Positions 1 to 8,504 of a stretch of DNA of 42,362 bases are shown here, in pieces. Source of the stretch: Methylomonas koyamae. GTDB taxonomy: Bacteria; Pseudomonadota; Gammaproteobacteria; Methylococcales; Methylomonadaceae. Every line of letters starts with the position of its first letter. Position 1 is the stretch's first letter. The stretch is from assembly GCF_001644025.1 (NCBI RefSeq), contig NZ_LUUK01000168.1, positions 1 to 42,362 on the forward strand, written 5' to 3'. Made by a program: the position numbers and the translations under genes. Under the pieces are notes generated by a model. That model searched no databases and was not told the DNA's origin. It worked only from the letters and a program-made list of their open reading frames with translations.

Positions 1-159
1 ACTGACTAAACCGACAAAACACCCATTGCCTGGATTGATGGCCGGGGTTATCCGGTAGGCGTCGGGAGAGGTGCCGGATTTTTTAATCCTGGCGAGCCTT
101 GGAAATGGCAAACAACGTGGAGCAACCGCGCTGCAAAGTAACCCCGGCGTAACCCCAGA

Positions 160-194
160 AAATAAAAAAGGCCTTCGATTTCTCGTAAGGCCTT
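160..194 (-). terminator. Rho-independent terminator of tRNA-Thr
   Basis: Read on the minus strand, two copies of AAGGCCTT (187-194 and 168-175) form an 8-bp stem with an 11-nt loop, followed directly by a T-rich run (TTTTTTATTTT, 160-169). It starts about 9 nt after the CCA end of the tRNA, so it most likely ends that transcript. Positions 1-159 beyond it show no convincing gene. Confidence 0.85.
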
Positions 195-202
195 GATATA
201 TA

Positions 203-278
203 TGGAGCTGGCGATGGGACTCGAACCCGCGACCGGCTGATTACAAATCAGCTGCTCTACCAACTGAGCTACGCCAGC
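203..278 (-). tRNA. tRNA-Thr (anticodon TGT)
   Basis: Seventy-six nucleotides on the minus strand with a perfect 7-bp acceptor stem (GCTGGCG with CGCCAGC), D arm AGCTCAGTTGGTAGAGC, anticodon loop TTTGTAA with anticodon TGT (reads ACA), a T arm containing GGTTCGAGTCC, and an encoded CCA end. It lies downstream of the copper cassette but has its own promoter-like sequence and terminator, so it is probably an independent unit. Confidence 0.97.
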
Positions 279-291
279 AAATTGGCTCGCC

Positions 292-297
292 ATTATA
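292..297 (-). promoter_or_regulatory. Candidate -10 box of tRNA-Thr
   Basis: A perfect TATAAT on the minus strand ends 14 nt before the mature tRNA-Thr 5' end. No good -35 hexamer is visible at 16-18 nt upstream, so the promoter assignment rests on the -10 box and its position. Confidence 0.5.
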
Positions 298-336
298 CAA
301 AAAACGGCGAGGTAATCCAGCATTTTTTGCGGCGCG

Positions 337-1179
337 CTACTTGTTGCGTATGCTGTCTATCATGCTCGACAAGTAGTCCATCATGTTCTTTAGAAACGCT
401 ATCGCCAGATCGAGCTGGGTTTGTAGATAGAACAGGAAATGACTGTGGTCGAAGTCCTGGTCCATGTAAAAGCTGACGCCGTTGTTGATCGTGTTCAAGC
501 CCATCACCAGCATAATCACCGCGGCGGCCTTGAACATGAAACCGCGCAGTTTCGCGCTCATTTTGCCGAATGCCACGCTGATGAATAGCATCATCGGCAA
601 GGTGCCGGCGCCAAACGCCAACATTAACGCCCCCCCTTCCAGCACGCTCGTCGCGGTTGTGGCTTTGACGGCCATCGCGAAGGTTAGCATGCATGGCATC
701 AAGCCGTTTAACAGTCCGGCGATGATCGAGCCGACAATAGGTCCTCGTTGATTCGCCGTGGCGTAACCCTTACGCAACATTCCCAACGGGATTAATCGAA
801 GCGAACCTTGCCAGGGTATCCAACCCAAAACCCCCATCGCCAACGCAATGACAACTAAGCCCATCGTGATTTGCAGCACACTTTGAATCTTGCCGAACAA
901 GCCGCTGGATATCAACACGACACCCAGGGTCGCAGCGGCCATGCCTATCGTCGCATACACCGTAATACGGGCCACTTGGTAAGCCAGATAAGGCCAATAG
1001 CTTCGACTTTTGCCGGCCTTCATGAAAAAGCCGGATACCAAGGCCCCGCACATGCCCAGACAATGTCCGCTACCTAAAAAGCCTGCCGCGAATGCCAGGG
1101 TATAGTCGAAACCGCTAGCGGCGGCCATCTCCGTCATGCCATGCATCGCATGATCCATGCCGTGCATTTGGTGGTCCAT
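337..1179 (-). CDS. TauE/SafE-like membrane protein with GHCxGMCG motif and His/Met-rich N terminus
   Basis: A 280-residue protein with about six hydrophobic segments. The first 18 residues are dense in His and Met (MDHQMHGMDHAMHGM), a typical copper-binding composition, and are followed by GHCLGMCG with Cys40 and Cys44. That motif defines the TauE/SafE (DsbD-like) subfamily often encoded beside copper ATPases and cbb3 oxidase assembly genes. A second Cys sits in the motif LMPCM. The ATG directly abuts the stop codon of the upstream copper ATPase, so the two are co-transcribed and probably translationally coupled. I infer a role in copper (or thiol/copper) handling at the inner membrane; the transported substrate cannot be read from the sequence, and 'sulfite exporter' is only the family's label. 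Confidence 0.85.
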   Translation of the reverse strand: MDHQMHGMDHAMHGMTEMAAASGFDYTLAFAAGFLGSGHCLGMCGALVSGFFMKAGKSRSYWPYLAYQVARITVYATIGMAAATLGVVLISSGLFGKIQSVLQITMGLVVIALAMGVLGWIPWQGSLRLIPLGMLRKGYATANQRGPIVGSIIAGLLNGLMPCMLTFAMAVKATTATSVLEGGALMLAFGAGTLPMMLFISVAFGKMSAKLRGFMFKAAAVIMLVMGLNTINNGVSFYMDQDFDHSHFLFYLQTQLDLAIAFLKNMMDYLSSMIDSIRNK

Positions 1180-3630
1180 TTATTTGCTGAGTCTGAGTGA
1201 ATTGACGATGACCGACACCGAACTCAACGCCATGGCTGCCGCGGCGATCATCGGGTTAAGTTTGCCCATTGCCGCTACCGGGATGGCGATGGTGTTGTAG
1301 CCGAATGCCCAAAACAGGTTTTGTTTAATCACGCTGATCGTGAAGGCACTGAGTTCTATCGTGTCGGTAACTTTGCCGATGTCGCCTTGCACCAACGTCA
1401 GATCGGCGGATTCTATCGCGACGTCGGTACCGCCACCGACCGCGAAACCGACATCGGCGGCAGCCAATGCCGGCGCGTCGTTGATACCGTCACCTATCAT
1501 GCCGACATTCAGACCGTCCGCCTGCAATTGCCGAATGATCCGGAGTTTGTCGTCCGGCTTGGCCTGTGCCACCACGTCGGCTATTCCCACCCGAAACGCG
1601 ATGGCGTAGGCGGTTTTTTCGGTGTCGCCGGTGACCATCATGGTTTTGATACCCATCCGATGCAAACGCTCGATCGCGGCGGCAGCTTCGAGTCGCGGCG
1701 TATCGGCGATCGCGAATACCGCGGCTTCCTTGCCGTCAACCGCCATGAAAACCGGCGTTTGTCCCAGCGCGGCGGCGGTATCGGCCGGCTCCGCCAATCC
1801 GTGAACCTCAACCTGATGACTTTGCAACCAGGCCTGGTTACCGATCAGCAACTTGTAGCCGTCAACTTCGGCGCGGATGCCGTGCCCGGTCTCGCTGTAA
1901 AAATAAGCGCAGTCGTGCAAGGCCACTCCCTGTTCTTCGGCATGTTTGACGATGGCCTTACCCAGGAAATGTTCGGAATTGTTTTCGGCGGAAGCCGCCA
2001 GCATCAGCAGCTTGTGTTCGGCGATGCGCGAGACTTTGTGGATTTTGACGACCTTAGGCTTGCCTTCGGTAATGGTCCCGGTCTTATCGAATACGATGGC
2101 GTTCAACTTGCTGGCGATTTCCAGACTCTCGCCGTTGCGGATATAGACCCCCTGCTTGGCAGCCTGTCCGGTGCCGACCATGATCGCGGCCGGCGTGGCC
2201 AATCCCAACGCGCAGGGGCAGGCGATCAATAGCACGGTAATCGCGTTGCCGAACGCCATCCCAAACGGCGCGCCGGCGATCAACCAGCCCGACAGCGTCA
2301 GCGCGGACAAGCCAATCACGGCCGGCACGAACACCGCCGAGATCTTGTCTACTTGCTTTTGAATCGGCAGCTTCGCGGCTTGCGCCTGATCGACCATATG
2401 CACGATGCCGGCCAGCACGGTATTCATGCCGATGGCGCTGGTCCTCACCTGCAAGACGCCGTTTCCGTTGACGCAGCCGCCAATCACCGTATTGCCGATC
2501 ACTTTGACGACCGGCATGCTTTCTCCGGTAATCATCGATTCATCGACCGTGGAAATTCCGTGGATGACGACGCCGTCGGTCGGAATTTTTTCGCCGGGAC
2601 GCACCAACAACACATCGCCAACTTGAATCTCGTCGACATCCACCCGCCGCTCTTCGCCGCTTTCGGTCAATAAGGTTGCGGTTTGGGGTTGCAGATCCAC
2701 CAGTTTGCGGATCGCCTCGCCGGCTTTGCCGCGCGCGCGTTCTTCCAGATAGCGCCCGAGCAATACAAAGGTGACGATCGCCGCCGCCGCTTCGAAATAG
2801 ACGTGACTGCGCCGGCCGAACAAGGCCGGCAAACTGTAGCCGTAGGCCGAGCCAACGCCGAGTGCGATCAAACTATCCATATTGGCGGCGCGCTGCTTGG
2901 CTAGCCGATAAGCCTTGACGAAAAACTGGCTGCCGGTACCGAATACCACTTGCGTGGTCAGGGCAAATTGCAACCAGTGCAGCCAAACACCGGTGCGCAT
3001 CGTCATCGCGACCGCCACCACCGGCGCGGTCAGCAGCCCTGCCCATACAAATCGACGCCGGGCCACGTCAATTCTTTGCAACTCCTTTTCGATCAATTTC
3101 TTCCTCTGCGAGAGAGTGTCGACCTGCAAGGCGCTGTAGCCGAGTTTTTCGATGGTTGCGATAACGTCGGCCTTAGTCAAGCACCCTTGCACATTGACGG
3201 TTTCGGTCGCGAAATTGACGCTGGCCTTTTTGATACGCTCGTCGCGGTTCAGGACCATTTCGATCAACAGCGCGCAAGATGCGCAACTCATGCCTTCCAC
3301 CGCCAAATCGATGTCGGCCAATGGTCCCTCGGGCAGCTTTTTCTTATCGGCCGCGCCGAGTCGCCGCTTGCTGGCGATATTGCCGAGGACCGCATCCAGC
3401 AAAATCAACAGATTTTTGGCCGGCAGCCGACTCGAGTCGAATTCGATCGCGACCGAACCGATCGCGATCACCGAGCGTACTCGTTTAATTTCCGGTCTTT
3501 TTTTAAGCAGAATTTCGAAAATGTAACTGCGCTCGGGATCGCCGACCAGCACCGGCGTAACGATTCTGATCCGGTTGCGCAATTGGTGCCGGACCTCAAA
3601 ATGCCGATAGGGGTTGTTATCGGTAACCAT
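1180..3630 (-). CDS. Copper-translocating P1B-type ATPase (CopA/CcoI-like)
   Basis: An 816-residue heavy-metal P-type ATPase that should move Cu(I) across the inner membrane using ATP. An N-terminal HMA2-like region without CxxC (about 10-90) is followed by a canonical HMA domain with GMSCASC (Cys116, Cys119). Then come the membrane helices, TGE (368-370, actuator), the ion-binding CPC (471-473), DKTGT (Asp515 is phosphorylated) and GDGINDAP. The last helices contain YN and MALSS, which together with CPC indicate the P1B-1, Cu(I) class. The start is supported by AGGAG 10 nt upstream. It lies between a stand-alone HMA2 protein and a TauE/SafE-like protein. It could be an exporter (CopA-like) or a cuproenzyme-assembly pump (CcoI-like); the neighbouring CcoI-type metal-binding protein favours the latter, but not decisively. 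Confidence 0.93.
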   Translation of the reverse strand: MVTDNNPYRHFEVRHQLRNRIRIVTPVLVGDPERSYIFEILLKKRPEIKRVRSVIAIGSVAIEFDSSRLPAKNLLILLDAVLGNIASKRRLGAADKKKLPEGPLADIDLAVEGMSCASCALLIEMVLNRDERIKKASVNFATETVNVQGCLTKADVIATIEKLGYSALQVDTLSQRKKLIEKELQRIDVARRRFVWAGLLTAPVVAVAMTMRTGVWLHWLQFALTTQVVFGTGSQFFVKAYRLAKQRAANMDSLIALGVGSAYGYSLPALFGRRSHVYFEAAAAIVTFVLLGRYLEERARGKAGEAIRKLVDLQPQTATLLTESGEERRVDVDEIQVGDVLLVRPGEKIPTDGVVIHGISTVDESMITGESMPVVKVIGNTVIGGCVNGNGVLQVRTSAIGMNTVLAGIVHMVDQAQAAKLPIQKQVDKISAVFVPAVIGLSALTLSGWLIAGAPFGMAFGNAITVLLIACPCALGLATPAAIMVGTGQAAKQGVYIRNGESLEIASKLNAIVFDKTGTITEGKPKVVKIHKVSRIAEHKLLMLAASAENNSEHFLGKAIVKHAEEQGVALHDCAYFYSETGHGIRAEVDGYKLLIGNQAWLQSHQVEVHGLAEPADTAAALGQTPVFMAVDGKEAAVFAIADTPRLEAAAAIERLHRMGIKTMMVTGDTEKTAYAIAFRVGIADVVAQAKPDDKLRIIRQLQADGLNVGMIGDGINDAPALAAADVGFAVGGGTDVAIESADLTLVQGDIGKVTDTIELSAFTISVIKQNLFWAFGYNTIAIPVAAMGKLNPMIAAAAMALSSVSVIVNSLRLSK

Positions 3631-3699
3631 TAAGACTGCACTCCTAGATGTGACTGGCCAAGGAACCCGGCGAACGGCGCCGGGTTGCGACCAGTCGGC

Positions 3700-4314
3700 T
3701 TATTTGGGCCTGCGGGATCTGACCAACAAGAAAAACATGTAAAACACCGCCAGCCATTCGTAGCGGTAGGCCCATGGTCTGGGCAGCCATTGCTGGGTAA
3801 TTCGCGGCCAGTGCGCTTTGATCAAATACAGTACCAACACGTCGTTCAGAAAGTCGATCACGGCTTTCTCGGGATCCTTGAACAAGGCTTTGGGACCTTT
3901 ACTACTGAGTTTGCCGAGCACTTTGGCCGCCTCGACGGTTTCCTTGCCAGCCTGGACTTTCTCACCGAACCAAGCGCCGACCCGTGTGCTTTTTAGTCGT
4001 CGTTTGATACCCAGAGCCAAGCGGCCGGCCGCTTTCGTCGCTGGGATGTCGTCGAAACACCCTTCGGCTTCCAATTCCGCCAGCACTTTATGCAGGGCGC
4101 GCGCCAAACCGGTAAAGTCGCAGACCGCTTCTTGAAAACGGATCGCCAGCTTGCGTTGGCCGCGAAACAAATCGACTGCTCGGACACCCGGCAGCTCGCG
4201 AATCCGGTTTACCAGCGCCTCGGCGGCCCTTGGCCGACAAGCACGCTCCGGCAGTTGAAAGCGCAGGTGGCCCTCGTGGCGATAACGCAGAACAAATTCT
4301 CTTTGTATGGCCAT
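3700..4314 (-). CDS. Stand-alone HMA2-like protein with C-terminal membrane segment
   Basis: A 204-residue protein. The first ~85 residues have the beta-alpha-beta pattern of heavy-metal-associated domains (RYRHEGHLRFQLPE, then LPGVRAVDLFRGQRKLAIRF) but no CxxC, so a classical Cu-binding site is absent. This part resembles the HMA2-like N terminus of the ATPase encoded next. A basic linker and one hydrophobic segment near the C terminus (AVFYMFFLLV) suggest membrane attachment. It is separated from the ATPase gene by about 70 bp and lies in the same run. It is probably an accessory partner of the ATPase; whether it binds metal is unknown. No strong ribosome-binding site precedes the chosen ATG. 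Confidence 0.72.
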   Translation of the reverse strand: MAIQREFVLRYRHEGHLRFQLPERACRPRAAEALVNRIRELPGVRAVDLFRGQRKLAIRFQEAVCDFTGLARALHKVLAELEAEGCFDDIPATKAAGRLALGIKRRLKSTRVGAWFGEKVQAGKETVEAAKVLGKLSSKGPKALFKDPEKAVIDFLNDVLVLYLIKAHWPRITQQWLPRPWAYRYEWLAVFYMFFLLVRSRRPK

Positions 4315-4407
4315 ATCAATGGGATAGAAACAAAGACGGGCGACACCTTTGCCGGCTGTCGCCCGTTCTTAAAACAGAATCGAAGAACCGGGTTCGCATC
4401 AACGCGA

Positions 4408-4704
4408 TCAATTCTCTTCTTTCGCTTCGGCGACGATGTCTTCCAGCGTTTCCTTTTGATGCAATACGAAATCCTTACCGGCGTCGATAGTCTTTGCCGC
4501 GCTGGCTACGATTTCTTTTCGGTATTTGTATACGAAATAACCGGCGACCATGCCGGCGCCAAACAATAAAATCGGATGTTTTGCAATTTTACTCATCAAT
4601 TTTCCTCCAGTGTTGACGGTTGCGGTAGCCAGTGTTCCCGCGACAACCTGCTTACTCATCGACGAGTCGGGTGAACGCGCCTGCTTGTCGTGATTGTGCG
4701 CCAT
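4408..4704 (-). CDS. Small membrane protein with two possible starts
   Basis: From the first ATG this is 98 residues; from an internal ATG at 4596 it is 62. The core has one transmembrane segment (HPILLFGAGMVAGYFVYKY) and an amphipathic, charged C-terminal helix ending in AEAKEEN, an architecture like YtxH-type small proteins. The outer ATG has GAGGA about 5 nt upstream; the inner ATG has a stronger GGAGG at 7 nt. The 36 residues unique to the long form are polar and low-complexity. It sits between a Cys-rich metal-binding protein and the HMA2 protein. I do not recognise a defined function; location suggests an accessory membrane component of the copper cassette. Confidence 0.65.
   Translation of the reverse strand: MAHNHDKQARSPDSSMSKQVVAGTLATATVNTGGKLMSKIAKHPILLFGAGMVAGYFVYKYRKEIVASAAKTIDAGKDFVLHQKETLEDIVAEAKEEN
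4604..4608 (-). promoter_or_regulatory. Strong internal ribosome-binding site
   Basis: GGAGG on the minus strand lies 7 nt before the in-frame ATG at 4596, inside the 98-residue reading frame. It is the best Shine-Dalgarno in this gene run and either marks the true start (62 residues) or gives a second, shorter product. Confidence 0.6.
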
Positions 4705-4717
4705 AACGATCCTCTGG

Positions 4718-4912
4718 TTAGCTCCGAGTAGGTTGGGATTTTGTGTCGTGGTCGTCGGGTAGTATCAGTTCTTCATGAAGCATCTGAAAGATGCCCTTAC
4801 AACCCTCGCAACAGAACTGTTTGTCGCCCTCGACAGTTTTAAGTTCAAAACCGCTGACTTCGACAGTCAGCCCGCACAAATCGCAGTTTTTATCGTTTTC
4901 GGTCGTCGCCAT
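4718..4912 (-). CDS. Small CcoI-type metal-binding-domain protein
   Basis: A 64-residue soluble protein with a CxxC (Cys10, Cys13) and a CCEGC cluster (Cys34, Cys35, Cys38) followed by IFQMLHE. That order of motifs matches the metal-binding domain normally fused to the N terminus of CcoI/FixI copper ATPases. Here it is a separate gene in the same run as an ATPase lacking that domain. The ATG at 4912 is preferred over a TTG nine bases upstream; AGGA lies about 10 nt before it. I infer that it delivers copper, or senses it, for the ATPase in trans. The tail after residue 50 is acidic and polar (LPDDHDTKSQ). Confidence 0.75.
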   Translation of the reverse strand: MATTENDKNCDLCGLTVEVSGFELKTVEGDKQFCCEGCKGIFQMLHEELILPDDHDTKSQPTRS

Positions 4913-5014
4913 ATCATCCAATCCTAATCATTCCTTGCCTGAAACCGGAGGAATTATAAACGCCTTGGCCCGTGGCGGCTAATGGATGACGAAATCACAG
5001 GTACACTTTACCGT

Positions 5015-5224
5015 TCAGCACTTACCACGCGCGGCTTTGCTGGATGCCTTCATCAAAGCGATGCGCAACGCGCCGGTCAAGCTGGTGCTTAACCCCAAAC
5101 GCATCGCTAGGGCCGGTACCAGAATCATCGAAGCAATTGCCAGCCCGGCGCCCAGGACTAAACCGCCGGTGTTTAAGTGTTGGGCAGTGGTTTCGTAATT
5201 CGTGACGATCAATTCTTGCGCCAT
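5015..5224 (-). CDS. Small membrane protein, first gene of the copper cassette
   Basis: A 69-residue protein. It has one hydrophobic, Gly/Ala-rich stretch (GGLVLGAGLAIASMILVPAL), a second weak amphipathic segment, and a basic C terminus ending in Cys. The start at 5224 is chosen because AGAGG lies 6 nt upstream; an in-frame upstream start would add 11 residues but lacks such a site. The AT-rich 255 bp before it (5225-5479) most likely carries the promoter of the whole cassette. No family recognised; no enzymatic motif is visible. Confidence 0.6.
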   Translation of the reverse strand: MAQELIVTNYETTAQHLNTGGLVLGAGLAIASMILVPALAMRLGLSTSLTGALRIALMKASSKAARGKC

Positions 5225-5479
5225 GTTGCTACCTCTGATGGAAAAGTGAAAACACACTATTTCCTAAGAGAGCACAAACAATGCCACAAGCCTAGATATT
5301 GAATTTCCAAGAAAAAAATTCAAATACCTTAAAAACAACAAAACAGTTAAGCGATATGCCGCGAAAATATTATGTCATTTAACATAGTTTAGCAAATGCA
5401 TTTCTCCACCCTCCGCGCGCATCGGCGCTTGCGGAACTCTTTTTTTCGTCGTCGGCCCCATTCTTGAGACTAGCTAGAC
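5225..5479. other. AT-rich intergenic region, probable promoter of the copper cassette
   Basis: About 255 bp without a gene, clearly more AT-rich than its surroundings between about 5255 and 5405. Being directly upstream of the first cassette gene it probably holds the promoter, but I cannot fix a convincing -35/-10 pair or a recognisable copper-regulator operator. At 5463-5482 an almost perfect palindrome (TTGAGaCTAGCTAGaCTCAA) overlaps the stop codon of the glycosyltransferase gene; no T-run follows it, so a terminator role is doubtful. Confidence 0.5.
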
Positions 5480-8400
5480 TCAATACAGACCGCGTCCGGC
5501 ATCCCATAACAAGACCTTTCCGCCGAAGAATTCGTAGCGGACCTCGCTAGTCCGCTCGAGAAACCCAAGCAACTCGTCGGACATTTTCTTGCTTTCCATC
5601 TCGTCGGTAATGACCCAAACCCGTCGATGCTGATTGAACAAGTGCCTCAATTCATCGAGGTTGGTGACCAGTTTTCCGCCCGCCCAACGATCCACGACTT
5701 GACCCTGAACCGAGGCGTGCCGGTATACCTCGTCGAAGGATAAGGTTTCCATCAAATAGTAATCGACACCACCCATGACTATCGCCGCCGACATCGGCGA
5801 TACCGTCAAGATCTTATCGTCGGGTGACTTTTGCGCCGCGATAAAGTGGTAGGCGGTTTCGTGGCCCATATTGATCGGCCGCGAATACGCATCCACCAGC
5901 GCCAGAGGATCGGATTGAAACGGAACCAGGGTCAGCAATAATCCGGCGACGATGGTTCGCCACCGGTTACGCAACACCTCGACGGCGGCGCCCGTTCCGA
6001 AGATACGTTCAGCCAGCACGTCTATCCAACCTCGCCCGGTCAACACCGCCAACACGATCAGAAACGGATACAACGGCGACACGTAGCGATTGGCGATCTG
6101 CATTAACAGCACCGACGCGACGAATGCGCTGACAAAGACCAGCAAATACAACGTGACAATGGCCGGATTGGATTTCCGCCCCCTGAACCAATACCAAAAC
6201 CCCGAAACCACCAAGACGCTATAAGCCAGGGCCATGCGCTGGTTGCCCAGCAAAAACAAGTTGATGAAGACATGCGGGTTGATCAAATGCAGCTTCATGA
6301 TCGAATCGCTGGACGTCGCGATACCGACGTGCGGGGTCAAACAGAGTATCGTAAAGATCACCATATCGGCGATCGTGACCGTCATCATCGTCGCGAATCC
6401 GATCAATATCGACCTGTCTGCGCGCCAGTCGAACGGTTTGTAATACAAAAAGCCGGCGATACAAAACGCCGGAAAGGTAATCACGAATACTTCCTGGCTC
6501 AGTGCCGTCGCGGTGCAGAATACAAAGAACCAATGTTGGTAGCGGCGACCGTCTCGCCAGATAAAGCCGCGCAAAAACAGATAGACGCTGACCACGCCCA
6601 GAAACTGCATAAACTGGTAAAACCGGATAATCCGGGAAATAAAGATCTGCCACGGATCGAAGGCCAGCAATACCGCGACCAACAGCGCCAAACCGCGCCG
6701 TCCGCCGATTCTTAGCGTCAGTAAATACGCGGCGATTATCACGCCCAAACCCGGCACTATCGACAAACCTCGGGCGATTTCCTTGCTGTCGCCAAAGACC
6801 GCCAACCATAAGGCCAACACGTAATGATAGAGCGGCGAACGGGTGTACAACACACCGGAAACCGCCTCGGGCGACAAGCCCTTCAGGATGCCGCGCGAAG
6901 CGTCCCAACTGACGTTTTCGTCCGCTTGTAAATCGTCGAAACCAATCTGATAGTAACGCAATGCAAAACCGGCCACTAATGTCAGCCCTAGCCACAGACG
7001 CGAGTCGCGAACCCACCGCCCCGTCTCCGGCCACGACACGCTAAAAGCAGGGCGGCGCAATAACCACCAAGACAGCAAAGTCACTGTCGGCACCCATCCC
7101 ATCCAGATCGGACGCCAAACAGGATCTTCCAACCACAGGACACTGTCGGTTTCGCCGTAACGGACTCGCAACGCAATCAGCATCAGCGCCGCAATCGCTC
7201 CGATTGCCAATAAGCCCGACGGTCCACGTCCGGCATAGCCTTCCGCCGACGCGCCTGCCCCGAGCCGGAACAAGCGCACCGCCAACCAACAAGCGCCGGC
7301 CGATACCAGCCACAAGCTCAAAAACTGAACCATCCAGTCGGCATCGATAGGCTCGGCGGTTTGCAGCTTCAACGCCCCCAACCTACTGTCGGCCGACAAT
7401 GTCGCGGCCGCGATCCATTGGCCGGCACCGGACAACCAATCCGGATGCGCTTGAATTTGAGTTTGCCAATGCAAACCGCCGTCCAACACCCGCTGGCCCA
7501 AACGGCCATCGACAAACAACACCGACGGAGCGGTTTCGCTGTTCGGTCTAACGACCCGCACGCTGAGCCGACCTCGATCCGCAGCCAGAAACCGCGTCAT
7601 ATCGAAGGCTTCGATTCCGCCGCCGCCACCGCCGGCACCGACCAACTCGTCATCCCAAAACAGGTAGTACGGCCAATCGCAGCCGATTCTGACCCAGGCC
7701 GAATCGCCCGCGACGCGATGCAAATCCACCAATTCGGTTGCTAGACGCATATCGCCGGCCAACCATACGCCGGACAAGCCCAACTCGGAACGCGGTGTCG
7801 TCCATATCGTCGGATCAACCGGCGCGTAAACCGGCTTCTCCAATTCCCCCAAAGGCCGCGCGGCGGGCCACTCTGTTTCGTTGTAACCGGGTTCGAAAAA
7901 TCGCTTACCGGTCAAATTGGCCGCCACATCCAGCGCTCGCCAAGCCTCGGCGCGTCCGTCGATTTCAGCCGTCAGCCCCTCGCCACTGGCTCCCCCCTTA
8001 ATCGCCAGCCGCGGCAGGTGTTGCGACTGTACGTAGACCGCCAGAGTATTCTCGCCAGGCAGTAAATACGCGGTGATGTCGATGTAGTGCAAGACGCGCC
8101 ATTCTTCATTGGCGGCGCGTTGCGAGGTCGGGTTGCGCGGCATATCCCAACTATGGGGAACTTGGCCCTGGGCACGATCGGAAAAGCGGGTTTGAAAAGG
8201 GAGCGAGGCGTTGATCGAATATTTGTTCCACGAGACCACCCGGCCATTCACCATCAGCTGGTAATCGTCGGCAGCCAGAGCGACCCAGCCGTGTTCAGGT
8301 TTGAACGGCAAACGCCATGTCTGCCGAAAGTAGGCGCGCCGCTCCGCATGCTCGGCGCCCATCCAACCGTCGGGCATTTGGTCCCGAATCGGACCCTGGC

Positions 8401-8503
8401 GAATCGGTAGCAACCAATTCGCCAGGCACAACGCGATCAAAAACGAAGCCACCAGCAACGCGCCTAACGACGGCAGCCAGTGCCGAATCCCGTTCGTACC
8501 CAT
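5480..8503 (-). CDS. Large GT-C membrane glycosyltransferase with N-terminal sugar-binding-like ectodomain
   Basis: A 1,007-residue protein. After one N-terminal helix (about 12-33) comes a ~350-residue exported region. It contains a jelly-roll-like stretch (IDITAYLLPGENTLAVYV, ~141-158) of the kind found in glycoside-hydrolase accessory and carbohydrate-binding domains, and a Gly run near 290-296. From about 390 onward it is polytopic. The segment DDLQADEN (523-530, Asp528-Glu529) in the first large loop of this part matches the acidic catalytic motif of GT-C enzymes (ArnT/PMT/GT39-like), which use polyprenyl-phosphate sugars on the periplasmic side. It is the last gene of the lipid A run, 1 nt after the membrane-TPR gene. 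The acceptor is unknown; lipid A, another lipid or a protein are all possible. Confidence 0.75.
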   Translation of the reverse strand: MGTNGIRHWLPSLGALLVASFLIALCLANWLLPIRQGPIRDQMPDGWMGAEHAERRAYFRQTWRLPFKPEHGWVALAADDYQLMVNGRVVSWNKYSINASLPFQTRFSDRAQGQVPHSWDMPRNPTSQRAANEEWRVLHYIDITAYLLPGENTLAVYVQSQHLPRLAIKGGASGEGLTAEIDGRAEAWRALDVAANLTGKRFFEPGYNETEWPAARPLGELEKPVYAPVDPTIWTTPRSELGLSGVWLAGDMRLATELVDLHRVAGDSAWVRIGCDWPYYLFWDDELVGAGGGGGGIEAFDMTRFLAADRGRLSVRVVRPNSETAPSVLFVDGRLGQRVLDGGLHWQTQIQAHPDWLSGAGQWIAAATLSADSRLGALKLQTAEPIDADWMVQFLSLWLVSAGACWLAVRLFRLGAGASAEGYAGRGPSGLLAIGAIAALMLIALRVRYGETDSVLWLEDPVWRPIWMGWVPTVTLLSWWLLRRPAFSVSWPETGRWVRDSRLWLGLTLVAGFALRYYQIGFDDLQADENVSWDASRGILKGLSPEAVSGVLYTRSPLYHYVLALWLAVFGDSKEIARGLSIVPGLGVIIAAYLLTLRIGGRRGLALLVAVLLAFDPWQIFISRIIRFYQFMQFLGVVSVYLFLRGFIWRDGRRYQHWFFVFCTATALSQEVFVITFPAFCIAGFLYYKPFDWRADRSILIGFATMMTVTIADMVIFTILCLTPHVGIATSSDSIMKLHLINPHVFINLFLLGNQRMALAYSVLVVSGFWYWFRGRKSNPAIVTLYLLVFVSAFVASVLLMQIANRYVSPLYPFLIVLAVLTGRGWIDVLAERIFGTGAAVEVLRNRWRTIVAGLLLTLVPFQSDPLALVDAYSRPINMGHETAYHFIAAQKSPDDKILTVSPMSAAIVMGGVDYYLMETLSFDEVYRHASVQGQVVDRWAGGKLVTNLDELRHLFNQHRRVWVITDEMESKKMSDELLGFLERTSEVRYEFFGGKVLLWDAGRGLY

Positions 8504-8504
8504 A

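Noticed and set aside
1-159. Possible integrase remnant or attachment site next to tRNA-Thr
   Set aside because: No repeat of the tRNA 3' end and no readable protein; the sequence shown is too short to judge.
48-323. Open frame of 91 codons on the minus strand over tRNA-Thr
   Set aside because: It is a read-through of the tRNA gene itself and its terminator; no ribosome-binding site or protein family.
1321-2232. Long open frame opposite the copper ATPase gene (303 codons)
   Set aside because: Shadow frame caused by GC-rich third positions of the ATPase gene; composition (Arg, Gly, His, Asp rich) is typical of an antisense artefact.
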